From Aquimarina latercula DSM 2041 (GTDB lineage Bacteria > Bacteroidota > Bacteroidia > Flavobacteriales > Flavobacteriaceae), in NCBI RefSeq assembly GCF_000430645.1, contig NZ_AUMK01000020.1, positions 1-64,000 of the forward strand: a DNA stretch of 64,000 nt. Direction: 5' to 3'. A program made the translations under genes and the position numbers. How positions within the stretch are numbered: the first letter of the stretch is position 1; every line of letters starts with the position of its first letter. Shown here in pieces: positions 27,193 to 34,954 of the stretch. Below the pieces are notes generated by a model, which did not search any database, had not been told where the DNA came from, and was given only the letters and a program-made list of their open reading frames with translations.

Positions 27193-27897
27193 TTAAAGAT
27201 CTATTTTGGTTAAGGTTCTAAACCATGTTTTTTTGTGTACAGTATATTTTTTTACGTCACTTTTATTAATAATATTTTCTAATTCATTAATGGTAAAAGC
27301 CCTTTGTATTGCAATTAATCCATCTTGTTTGGCTAATTTAGAAATGGGTAAAAAAATACTTGAATACTTAAATAAAAAATAAGCAGTTTTACTTCTTTTT
27401 AATTCGCTAAATATAATATGCTTAATTCCTTTTTCTTGTATTCTTTTTATAAATTGAATTAATTCTTCATCTTCAAAGTGATATATAAAATGACTACTTA
27501 TGATAATATCACAATCAGGAATTATAAATGCAGGATCTAGAATATCACCAATCTCGAATTGTATTTGATCCTCTTTAGCATATAAAGAATTAGCGTGGTT
27601 AATACTTTGTGGGTTTCCATCAATTCCAAGAAAATTAACTTGAATACCATTATTATTAAGCTTGCTAAAAACGTTATAAATACTATCACCACCTCCGCAA
27701 CCTATATCAACAATACGAATTGGTTTTTTCTGAGGATTTTTAATACAATAGTCAAGAGTGCTTTTAGCTAGCTGCTTGTGATTTCCGAACAGTTTATTGA
27801 TTAATTTTAAGCTTATTAATACTTTTGATAATTTCTTTCCAGATAGCGATAAATTATCAAGTTGTTCTTTTGTATGAAGACGAATTCGCAAATTCAA
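27193..27897 (-). CDS. Class I SAM-dependent methyltransferase
   Basis: The Rossmann-type SAM site is clear: motif I VDIGCGGGD (residues 63-71), an acidic end of strand 2 (FLGIDGNP), and DCDIIISSHFIYHFEDEEL as the motif II/III region. At 234 residues it has the length of small-molecule O- or C-methyltransferases, such as those beside type III polyketide synthases in flavobacteria. No such synthase lies here, so the substrate is unknown. It is co-transcribed with a small membrane protein and divergent from a nitroreductase gene 71 bases away. Confidence 0.85.
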   Translation of the reverse strand: MNLRIRLHTKEQLDNLSLSGKKLSKVLISLKLINKLFGNHKQLAKSTLDYCIKNPQKKPIRIVDIGCGGGDSIYNVFSKLNNNGIQVNFLGIDGNPQSINHANSLYAKEDQIQFEIGDILDPAFIIPDCDIIISSHFIYHFEDEELIQFIKRIQEKGIKHIIFSELKRSKTAYFLFKYSSIFLPISKLAKQDGLIAIQRAFTINELENIINKSDVKKYTVHKKTWFRTLTKIDL

Positions 27898-27968
27898 GAT
27901 CTAAATTAGGATTTATTTTTTATTGGTCTCAATATTAATAATAACTTTACATTAAAAACATAAAATTC

Positions 27969-28544
27969 ATGAATAATGAATATTTAAATCAGGTTATTCG
28001 AGAACGAAGGGCAATTTTTCCTTCTCAATATAATAATAAGCCAGTTTCTAAAGAATTTATTAAAAACTTATTGGAGAATGCAAATTGGGCTCCTACACAT
28101 CGTTTAACGGAACCATGGCGTTTTAAGGTCGTACGTGGAGGAACAAAAGATAGATTAGGAAGTTTTTTATCGGATACCTATACGGATATCACACCAGATG
28201 ATAAGTTTTCGCCATTTAAAGTCAAAAAGATTAAAGATAAATGTGATGCGTCTGATACTATTATAGCTATATGTATGCAAAGAGATGCTAAAGAACGAGT
28301 TCCAGAATGGGAAGAAATAGCTGCAACTGCTATGGCTGTCCAGAATATGTGGCTTACATGCGCAGCTAATAACGTTGGATGCTATTGGAGTAGTCCCGTA
28401 TCAATAAAATATGCAGACCAGTTTTTTGAACTTGAAGAAGGAGAAAGGTGCCTAGGTTTTCTTTATATAGGTAATTACGATAAAGAAGATGAGTTATCTT
28501 CTAAAAGAAATCCAGTCGAAGAGAAAGTAAAATGGTTCGATTAG
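27969..28544 (+). CDS. Nitroreductase-family FMN oxidoreductase
   Basis: The 191-residue protein has the nitroreductase fold pattern: RERRAIFPSQYNNKPVSKEF at the N-terminus, NANWAPTHRLTEPWRFKVV for FMN binding, and AATAMAVQNMWLTCAANNVG followed by GCYWSS. These enzymes use NAD(P)H to reduce nitro compounds, quinones or flavins as dimers in the cytoplasm. The exact substrate cannot be told. The gene is single and divergent from the methyltransferase pair. Confidence 0.85.
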   Translation: MNNEYLNQVIRERRAIFPSQYNNKPVSKEFIKNLLENANWAPTHRLTEPWRFKVVRGGTKDRLGSFLSDTYTDITPDDKFSPFKVKKIKDKCDASDTIIAICMQRDAKERVPEWEEIAATAMAVQNMWLTCAANNVGCYWSSPVSIKYADQFFELEEGERCLGFLYIGNYDKEDELSSKRNPVEEKVKWFD

Positions 28545-28792
28545 TAAATAAAAAACCCTTCCAAATTATAAATTAATCTGTGGTATGCTTCATTTTAAGT
28601 ATTTACAATTAATAAATACATTCAAGAATAGGTATTTTAGTTATATCTTCTCTTTTTAGACATAGATAATTGATTTATATTATTTAAAAATTTACTTTAC
28701 CTGTTATTATTCTATTTTCCGTATTCCAAGGTGTTTGTTTCTTATATATTTTTGATTTCACAATAATTTTTTGAAATAACGTCTTTATGTAT

Positions 28793-28945
28793 TAATGTTT
28801 GTTAAATTTTTATTTAAAGCTACATATTTATTTTTTTTCTAAAAAAACTTTTATTTATAAATACTAGACAGTTTATTATTTATGATTTTAGAAATTAAAT
28901 CCTCATAACTTAAAAAAAGCCACATATCTATGTGGCTTTTTTTTA
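28793..28945 (+). ncRNA. Candidate small RNA (promoter-like pair plus terminator, no frame)
   Basis: TTG (28771-28773), 19 bases, then TAATGTTTG (28793-28801) resembles the Bacteroidota -33/-7 promoter with one extra spacer base. About 110 bases later comes a perfect terminator. The stretch between has no coding frame. The terminator may simply serve readthrough from the nitroreductase gene, so this is tentative. Confidence 0.3.
28912..28945 (+). terminator. Strong rho-independent terminator
   Basis: AAAAAAAGCCACATA (28912-28926) pairs with TATGTGGCTTTTTTT (28929-28943), ending in a long T-run; A-runs on the other side make it usable in both directions. It stands 370 bases after the nearest upstream gene. 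Confidence 0.8.
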
Positions 28946-29038
28946 CACTTATTTTCCTAGAGGCGTTAGGAGAGAGTATATTTTTATGAATTAATAAATA
29001 TTTTAAAACATAAATTTATCTTATGTTTTGTATTGAAA

Positions 29039-29063
29039 ATATAAATAAAAATATATGAAAAAA
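29039..29063 (+). promoter_or_regulatory. Shared AT-rich 25-mer, copy A
   Basis: AATATAAATAAAAATATATG plus AAAAA is identical over 25 bases to the copy at 32730-32754. Its first 20 bases occur reversed at 31699-31718. This copy lies upstream of the 95-residue gene and the SbtA-like transporter. It is a candidate operator for the nearby LysR regulator. Confidence 0.5.
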
Positions 29064-29393
29064 TGTTCTCACTTTTGTTTTTAGTTAAGCAAAATTTTAC
29101 CAGTAGCGTTGCTTAAAATATTGATGAAAGTGAATTTTTATTCGGTTGAAAACAGAAATGTAATTGTAAACTAAACATCATTTGATATAAAAATAATTAA
29201 TAAAATTTTTCTTGCAGGTTTATTCTTTATAATTCTCCTTTTATCCTCTTTACAGGTTTACAGGATTATTTATGAAATAACTAGGCATATCTAGTCTTTG
29301 CTTTTATTTTTCAAAATATAAATCATAAGAAGAATCAAAACCTAAAAAGTATTTAGAAATTAAAACTAATAGTAATTAATAAAAATTGAAATT

Positions 29394-29681
29394 ATGGTAC
29401 TTACAGATCAAAAAGTTAAACTAATGGATGGAGTCTTTAGCCCATCAGAAGCATCAGATATTCTTAACATTTTTATAGATAAGAAAATTAATTTTCATAA
29501 GCTACAGAGATTATGTATTACTGAGCAAGATTGTAATGATGATACGCCTCAATTATATAGTAGGATAGATGAATTAATGAAAGCAAAAGAATCAATACGA
29601 GAGACTATAATGGAAGCTCGAAGAGAAGGTTTGGAGTTGCAGATTGAGAGCGATATCCAAATTACTTTAATAAAAAAATAA
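29394..29681 (+). CDS. Small hypothetical protein, 95 aa, upstream of the SbtA-like transporter
   Basis: This soluble, helical protein (SPSEASDILNIFIDKKINFH, YSRIDELMKAKESIRETIME) has no signal or membrane segment. It starts with ATG and ends 55 bases before the transporter gene on the same strand, so co-transcription is likely. In cyanobacteria SbtA is controlled by the small PII-like protein SbtB, but I see no PII fold signature here. The family is unknown to me. Confidence 0.65.
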   Translation: MVLTDQKVKLMDGVFSPSEASDILNIFIDKKINFHKLQRLCITEQDCNDDTPQLYSRIDELMKAKESIRETIMEARREGLELQIESDIQITLIKK

Positions 29682-29736
29682 TTCAATAATTTTTAAACAT
29701 ATTCAAACTTAAAAAATAGATAGTATTGTCTTTATT

Positions 29737-30702
29737 ATGGATTTACATTTATTAATTGATAATTTAACTAATCCTGCCTTATTATTTTTTTTCTTAGGAA
29801 TTATAGCAGTACGACTGAAGAGTGATTTAGAAATTCCAGAAAACTCATCAAAATTTATTTCTCTATACCTATTATTATCGATAGGATTTAAAGGTGGTCA
29901 AGAACTTTCTCATAGTGAATTAACATTAGAGATAATATGGTCTCTTATTTTTGGAGTAGTATTGGCACTCGTTGTGCCGATATACACATTTTTTATTCTA
30001 AGGCGAAAGTATAGTATAGAAAATTCGGGTGCAATAGCTGCGTCCTACGGTTCAGTAAGTGCGGTAACTTTTGTAACCGCACTTTCTTTTTTAGAAATGG
30101 AGCAAATCTCTTTTGGAGGACATATGGTAGCCGTTATGGCTATTATGGAAGCGCCTTCTATTATGATAGGTGTTCTTTTAATGTCGATAATGAATAAAAA
30201 TACTAAGGATGCTATTCCGTTAGGAAAAGTTTTAAAGCACGCATTAACTAATGGAAGTGTTTTACTCATTATGGGAAGTTTGGTCGTAGGGTTTTTGGCA
30301 AGTCAAGAGCAAGCTGCAGGTATAAAACCATTTACAACAGATATTTTTAAAGGGTTTTTGGCTGTATTTCTATTAGATATGGGAATTACCAGTGGAAAAA
30401 AGATTTCTTCTTTCTTAAAGAAAGGTTGGTTCGCAGTATTGTTTTCTATAGTGATCCCATTGTTTAATGGTATTCTAGTGGCCTTAATTAGTACTACTTT
30501 TATCGAAAGTATTGGAAATAGGTTCCTATTGGCAATCTTAGCAGCTAGTGCTTCTTACATAGCAGTGCCAGCGGCTATGAGATTAGTTGCGCCAAAAGCA
30601 AATCCAGGTCTTTATGTTCCAATGGCATTAGCAGTAACTTTTCCATTTAATATTACAATAGGCTTACCATTATATCTGTATTTGGTACAAATATTTAACT
30701 AG
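29737..30702 (+). CDS. sbtA: SbtA-family sodium-dependent bicarbonate transporter
   Basis: The 321-residue protein has about ten transmembrane helices and the sequence pattern of the SbtA family: NPALLFFFLGIIAVRLKSDL and FKGGQELS near the N-terminus, AASYGSVSAVTFVTALSFLE in the middle, and ASASYIAVPAAMRLVAPKAN near the C-terminus. Known members import bicarbonate with sodium across the inner membrane. In a heterotroph this would supply carboxylases or CO2-responsive steps. It follows a small unknown gene, converges on a YitT-type gene across a shared terminator, and shares an upstream motif with the nearby LysR gene. Confidence 0.85.
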   Translation: MDLHLLIDNLTNPALLFFFLGIIAVRLKSDLEIPENSSKFISLYLLLSIGFKGGQELSHSELTLEIIWSLIFGVVLALVVPIYTFFILRRKYSIENSGAIAASYGSVSAVTFVTALSFLEMEQISFGGHMVAVMAIMEAPSIMIGVLLMSIMNKNTKDAIPLGKVLKHALTNGSVLLIMGSLVVGFLASQEQAAGIKPFTTDIFKGFLAVFLLDMGITSGKKISSFLKKGWFAVLFSIVIPLFNGILVALISTTFIESIGNRFLLAILAASASYIAVPAAMRLVAPKANPGLYVPMALAVTFPFNITIGLPLYLYLVQIFN

Positions 30703-30720
30703 TAATAATGGATACATTTT

Positions 30721-30756
30721 AAAAAGGTTCAAGATTAAATAGCTTGAACCTTTTTT
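30721..30756. terminator. Bidirectional terminator between convergent genes
   Basis: AAAAAGGTTCAAG (30721-30733) pairs with CTTGAACCTTTTT (30743-30755), with A- and T-runs on either side. It separates the transporter gene from the convergent YitT-family gene. Confidence 0.85.
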
Positions 30757-30769
30757 ATTCTTAAGGATA

Positions 30770-31636
30770 TTAGTTGTTTTTATGAAGATACCTTCTTAAA
30801 ATACCTCCTTTAATTTTATTTACATCGTATTCAATAATGAAGGCATCGGGATCTATATTGTCTATAATTCTATTTATTTTTCTAATTTCAAACCTATTTA
30901 TGACAGTCTGGATTACTTCGAAGTTTTCTGTTGGGCCATTATTTCCATAACCATTTACTCCTTGAAAAACAGTCATTCCGGCTCCTAATTTTTCTTTGAT
31001 TGCGTTTTTCATTTCTTTTGATTTTTTGGATACAATCATTACACCAATAAAATCTTCAAAACCTTCAATAGTAAGGTCTGTTATTTTTGCAGTTATTAAA
31101 AAAGTTAAAATAGAATACATAGCAGTTTCCTTTGAGACTATAATCGCAGTTATTGAAAATAATATAAAATTGAATAATAAAATTACCTTTCCAATACTTA
31201 CACCAAAAGTATTATTGACATAAATACCAAGTATTTCAGAACCGTCTAAAACGGCTCCATTTTTTATAGTAATTCCTATTCCTAACCCAAGAAATAATCC
31301 ACCAAATATGGAGGTAAGAAGCTTATCATTTGTTACAACATCAAAAGTTTCTAACTGTATAGAAATAGCGAGGCCAATGATGGCTAATATAGATTTGATT
31401 ACCATGGCTCTTGAAATTGAAAAATATGCTATAATCAAAAATGGGATACTCAATAAAACTAGGATAACAGAAGTATTGATATGTAATGTAGAATTAAGTA
31501 AGATAGCGATACCCGTAACTCCTCCGTCTAAAAAACCATTAGGTAATAAAAATGCTTTTAATCCAATACTAGCAAATATTACACCAATAGAGATTTGAAA
31601 ATATTCGGATATTCTAGAAATAAATACTTTGGTCAT
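30770..31636 (-). CDS. YitT-family membrane protein (DUF161/DUF2179)
   Basis: From the ATG at 31636 the protein has 288 residues; an ATG at 31681 would add 15. The membrane part has about five helices with the family pattern (GLKAFLLPNGFLDGGVTGIA, LGLGIGITIKNGAVLDGSEI). A C-terminal cytoplasmic domain of about 85 residues follows (GAGMTVFQGVNGYGNNGPTE). YitT proteins are widespread and mostly uncharacterised; transport is suspected. Upstream (31699-31718) is a reversed copy of the 20-base motif found at the LysR promoter, so both may answer to that regulator. Confidence 0.85.
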   Translation of the reverse strand: MTKVFISRISEYFQISIGVIFASIGLKAFLLPNGFLDGGVTGIAILLNSTLHINTSVILVLLSIPFLIIAYFSISRAMVIKSILAIIGLAISIQLETFDVVTNDKLLTSIFGGLFLGLGIGITIKNGAVLDGSEILGIYVNNTFGVSIGKVILLFNFILFSITAIIVSKETAMYSILTFLITAKITDLTIEGFEDFIGVMIVSKKSKEMKNAIKEKLGAGMTVFQGVNGYGNNGPTENFEVIQTVINRFEIRKINRIIDNIDPDAFIIEYDVNKIKGGILRRYLHKNN

Positions 31637-31698
31637 TTTTGTGATTTTATAAAGGATTTTAGTTAACCCTTTGATATACAAAAATCAGTATTATTTAG

Positions 31699-31718
31699 CA
31701 TATATTTTTATTTATATT
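31699..31718 (-). promoter_or_regulatory. Shared AT-rich 20-mer, copy B (reversed)
   Basis: CATATATTTTTATTTATATT on the plus strand is the exact reverse complement of the first 20 bases of copies A and C. It ends 63 bases before the chosen YitT start. Confidence 0.5.
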
Positions 31719-31782
31719 TATGATAAAAAACATAACTATTTATTATGTTATAAGGTATGTGTAATAATCTTCTATAAATACC

Positions 31783-32703
31783 TTATTGATTAAAAAAATG
31801 AAACTTATCTTTAATTATTTCATCTTTTTGTTCCTCAACATATTTTAGGAAAGCTTCTGCGACTAAAGAAAACTTTTTGTTTTTTAACCAAATTAGATTC
31901 CAGATTGATTTTATAGGGAAACCTTGTACAGGAATGATTTGTAAACGTCCCGCTTCTAGATCGTTTCTGATGCCAATAAGAGGCATTATTGAATATCCTA
32001 ATCCTGCAATTACTGCTTGTTTAACTGCTTCGTTAGAAGTTAATTCCATTTTTTTTCTAACAGGAAGATCATTTTTTTCTATATAGGTTTCCATAGTATG
32101 TCTGGTTCCGGAACCAGACTCTCTATAAATTAAAGGAAGTTCGGAAAATATGGATTTTTGATATTTTTTCTTTGTAAATTTTTCTGAGGTGTTACCTACT
32201 AGATACAATTGATTTTCCATAAGTTTTGTTTTTTCAATTTGTAGATGTTTCGGTAATACAGAAACAAGAGAAAAATCAACATTATTTTTTTCTAAACTAT
32301 TAACAACCTGTTGCTTATTGGTTACATCAAGGATGAGGTCTACACCTTCGTGTTGTTTCATGAAATCTGATAAAAAATAGGGTATAATATATTTTCCGGT
32401 CGATACAACAGAAATTTTCAAAACACCGGATAGATGGCCTTGATACGCTTTTGTTTTGTAGCTAATTTGATTGACTTCATCTACTATTTTTTGAGCTGCA
32501 ATTGCAATTTCTTTTCCAAAATCGGTGATATAAAGTTTTCTTCCGATAACTTCAGTAAGAGGAATAGGAAATTGATCTTGAAAATTTTTGAGTTGAATAG
32601 ATACTGCAGGCTGTGTTAAATGAAGTTCTTCTGAAGCCTTCGTGATGCTTTCTTTTTCTGAAATTTTTAGAAAAATCTGAAGCTGATGCAATGTATAATT
32701 CAT
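31783..32703 (-). CDS. LysR-family transcriptional regulator
   Basis: The 306-residue protein has the N-terminal winged helix-turn-helix (LHQLQIFLKISEKESITKAS, LHLTQPAVSIQLKNFQ). The periplasmic-binding-protein-like effector domain follows (LSGVLKISVVSTGKYIIPYF, LIYRESGSGTRHTMETYIEK). It resembles the CysB/CbbR/CmpR-like branch, some members of which control inorganic-carbon genes; that comparison is from general family knowledge. A 25-base AT-rich motif 27 bases upstream of its start recurs near the transporter operon and the YitT gene. A small gene diverges on the other side. Confidence 0.85.
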   Translation of the reverse strand: MNYTLHQLQIFLKISEKESITKASEELHLTQPAVSIQLKNFQDQFPIPLTEVIGRKLYITDFGKEIAIAAQKIVDEVNQISYKTKAYQGHLSGVLKISVVSTGKYIIPYFLSDFMKQHEGVDLILDVTNKQQVVNSLEKNNVDFSLVSVLPKHLQIEKTKLMENQLYLVGNTSEKFTKKKYQKSIFSELPLIYRESGSGTRHTMETYIEKNDLPVRKKMELTSNEAVKQAVIAGLGYSIMPLIGIRNDLEAGRLQIIPVQGFPIKSIWNLIWLKNKKFSLVAEAFLKYVEEQKDEIIKDKFHFFNQ

Positions 32704-32729
32704 AAAAAATATTAATGACTAAGATAACA

Positions 32730-32754
32730 AATATAAATAAAAATATATGAAAAA
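32730..32754 (+). promoter_or_regulatory. Shared AT-rich 25-mer, copy C
   Basis: Identical over 25 bases to 29039-29063. It lies between the LysR gene (27 bases from its start) and a divergent small gene (138 bases), the normal place for LysR autoregulation. Its ends form a dyad, ATATA-N8-TATAT, but it is not an exact T-N11-A box. Confidence 0.5.
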
Positions 32755-32892
32755 TCTATAGTAAATTGGAGTTATAATAAATGAATAAAAACTATAATGG
32801 TATTGATTTTTAGTAATTCAATATCATTTTTTAGTGATTAATTAATTTTCATTTTTAGCTGATTTTGAAAGTTTAATTTAAAATGTATTTCT

Positions 32893-33117
32893 ATGGATTT
32901 ATTAAAAAAAGCACGAGATTTTCAGAAAAGAAGTATGAGTAATATGAGTACAAGTGATCGAGTTTCTGCATCCAGAGAAGCGAAATTATTAGTATTAAGT
33001 ATTAACGAAATTTATAAGAAAAGTAAAGATCCATATTTAATGGATATCATGAAATTGATTACAGAGAAAAAGCGCAAAATTGATAAAAGACTAAAAGGAC
33101 GCTTATCTATTACATAA
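32893..33117 (+). CDS. Small basic hypothetical protein, 74 aa
   Basis: A lysine/arginine-rich helical protein (MDLLKKARDFQKRSMSNMST, DIMKLITEKKRKIDKRLKGR). It has an ATG start, a terminator downstream and no signal peptide. It is divergent from the LysR gene, a position where LysR targets are often found. Its charge suggests nucleic-acid or ribosome contact, but no family is recognised. Confidence 0.6.
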   Translation: MDLLKKARDFQKRSMSNMSTSDRVSASREAKLLVLSINEIYKKSKDPYLMDIMKLITEKKRKIDKRLKGRLSIT

Positions 33118-33223
33118 TCTGAAAAAGAAAAAATGAAATTATGCAAAAGTTTGAATTAGTTAGAAAGCCGTAAAATGCCCACTGCGGTTATCCATTTGTG
33201 ATACTTTCAGTATTAGTTGTTTT

Positions 33224-33258
33224 AAAAGTAGTTACTGAATTCAGTAACTACTTTTTTT
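33224..33258 (+). terminator. Palindromic terminator (AAAAGTAGTTACTGAATTC centre)
   Basis: A perfect palindrome at 33224-33255 centred on GAATTC, with a run of seven T at its 3' end. It ends the transcript of the 74-residue gene. Confidence 0.8.
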
Positions 33259-33272
33259 ATATTGTAAGTTAT

Positions 33273-33299
33273 AAAAAAACCGCCTGTTTTCAGGCGGTT
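33273..33299 (-). terminator. Terminator of the chitin operon
   Basis: AACCGCCTG (33278-33286) pairs with CAGGCGGTT (33291-33299) around a TTTT loop. On the minus strand a T-run follows. It lies about 60 bases past the last gene of the susC-to-chitinase operon. Confidence 0.85.
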
Positions 33300-33357
33300 C
33301 GAATATTATCAAAATGATAATCAATTAGTTGAGAAAAGTGTTTTATTCTTATTGTGG

Positions 33358-34911
33358 CTAATTACAGTTTTGAACAAATTCCCATGGTTTTCCGTTTCCG
33401 GTGTTGGATACTGGAATATCTCCTTGAGTCCACCATTTTGCTTTATAAATAACATTGTCATAGAAAACTTCATTATCTGTTACATATGCAGTGGATGAGT
33501 TCCATTGGTTTACATTACAATTGTCATTTCCATCTCCGCCATCAGTATCGCCATCGCAGTTTTCTATAAATTCCCATGGCTTTCCATTTCCACTATTAGT
33601 TATTGGGTTATCTCCTTGAGTCCACCATTTTGCTTTATATACTGAAGTTTCATAAACTACTTCATTACCATTTGTATAAGCAACAGATGAATTCCACTGA
33701 CTAGATGAACAACCAGAACCATTTCCATCTCCACCATCACCATCTCCGGTATATGGCGATTCGGGATAATTTTCAGCATTAGCAATTGCTTGTGCTTGAG
33801 AAGTTCCATTTAGAACTTGACTTGACACATATAAATACCCATAGGCAGATGATGAATTTTCTTCAAGTAACATTTGCCAAATCATAATACCATCTGTCGT
33901 ACTTTTTGAAGAAATATGATCAGATAAGTCAGCCATATTTTGATAATTGTAGGTATAATAGGGGCCCCAGGGTTCATTGGGATAATGAGTACCTGCCGCA
34001 ATTGAGAATCCATATTGATCTGCATAATGTTTATAAGAGTCGTACATAATTGTTCTGTTGCTAGCTGCTCCTGTATTATAACCTTGATAAGCAATTAAAT
34101 CAATTTTATCACCTACTGCTTTTATTACGGGGATCATGTGACCTGTAGAAGCAAAGCCAAATAAACTTATTGCTTGATTTGGTGATGTGGCATTAAATAG
34201 GTTAGTATCGGATTCTCTAGTTACTGTATTTCTTTTACTATGAGCAAAAGGAGAAGAGGGATCATCATTGTTAAGGCCTCCTAAAGCTCCTGCACCTGCA
34301 GGTGCGCAGGCAATTACATATTGACCTTTAGGCATCAGTGCTCTAGATTCATTAAAAAAACTAATAAATCGCTGCACATTAATTGATTCCCCAATAGTCT
34401 GAAATCCGCCGTTAGGCTCGAAATCCCAGTCGATACCTTCAAAACCAATATCATCTACTAAATCTTTTATTTGTTGATAATTGATGTCGTAAGCAGCATT
34501 TGTGCCCCAGTAAGTTTCTCCACCTATAGAAAGAATTACTTTAATTCCTTTAGTTTTAAGAATAGATACAGATTCTTTTAGAGTTTGGCCATCATAAGGA
34601 GTTTGAATTCCGGTTCCTGTAATATCTAAAGATCCTTTTTGATATCGTAAGTTTGGTCTTGCAAAAGCCAGAAAGACATGAGTGACATGCTCGGGAATAT
34701 CTCTAAGTTTGGATCCTTGTCCAGTTGTAGTCCAACTTTCTGACCAGGATGGGAAGTACCCTAAAATAATAGGTTCAGTGATTGCAGACCGATCGATTAC
34801 CGGAGTGATTTCTTTAAGATTTTCCTCATCAAGAAAACTTTCATTAGTGCAAGACAAGAATAGTATCTGAATTAAGAAGATACATCCAATGATTTTTTTA
34901 AATGGTGTCAT
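33358..34911 (-). CDS. GH18 chitinase lipoprotein with two chitin-binding modules
   Basis: The lipobox (FLIQILFLSC, Cys21) indicates surface or periplasmic anchoring. The GH18 barrel spans about 45-385, with LSIGG (127-131) and the catalytic motif GIDWDFE (catalytic Glu165). The usual leading Asp of DGxDxDxE is Glu158 here. Two CBM5/12-type modules follow, each with an AKWWTQGD core (KAKWWTQGDNPITNSGNGKP and KAKWWTQGDIPVSNTGNGKP), joined by Gly/Asp linkers. It cuts chitin or chitooligomers at the cell surface. It is the last gene of the operon, 43 bases after the GH20 gene. Confidence 0.9.
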   Translation of the reverse strand: MTPFKKIIGCIFLIQILFLSCTNESFLDEENLKEITPVIDRSAITEPIILGYFPSWSESWTTTGQGSKLRDIPEHVTHVFLAFARPNLRYQKGSLDITGTGIQTPYDGQTLKESVSILKTKGIKVILSIGGETYWGTNAAYDINYQQIKDLVDDIGFEGIDWDFEPNGGFQTIGESINVQRFISFFNESRALMPKGQYVIACAPAGAGALGGLNNDDPSSPFAHSKRNTVTRESDTNLFNATSPNQAISLFGFASTGHMIPVIKAVGDKIDLIAYQGYNTGAASNRTIMYDSYKHYADQYGFSIAAGTHYPNEPWGPYYTYNYQNMADLSDHISSKSTTDGIMIWQMLLEENSSSAYGYLYVSSQVLNGTSQAQAIANAENYPESPYTGDGDGGDGNGSGCSSSQWNSSVAYTNGNEVVYETSVYKAKWWTQGDNPITNSGNGKPWEFIENCDGDTDGGDGNDNCNVNQWNSSTAYVTDNEVFYDNVIYKAKWWTQGDIPVSNTGNGKPWEFVQNCN

Positions 34912-34954
34912 AAGAGTTTGTGTTTATATTGGTTTTAATTTGAAAGTGTTTTAA

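Larger units (their letters stand above)
28545..29393. other. Long AT-rich intergenic region with a terminator, a promoter-like pair and one copy of a shared 25-mer
   Basis: No protein gene is supported across nearly 850 bases. Three things stand out and are listed separately: a promoter-like pair at 28771-28801, a strong terminator at 28912-28945, and the AT-rich 25-mer at 29039-29063 that recurs near the LysR gene. A further inverted repeat TTAAGCAA-N16-TTGCTTAA lies at 29085-29116. Confidence 0.5.

Noticed and set aside
29394..29681. SbtB-like PII regulator of the bicarbonate transporter
   Set aside because: Position fits, but length and sequence show no PII-like pattern.
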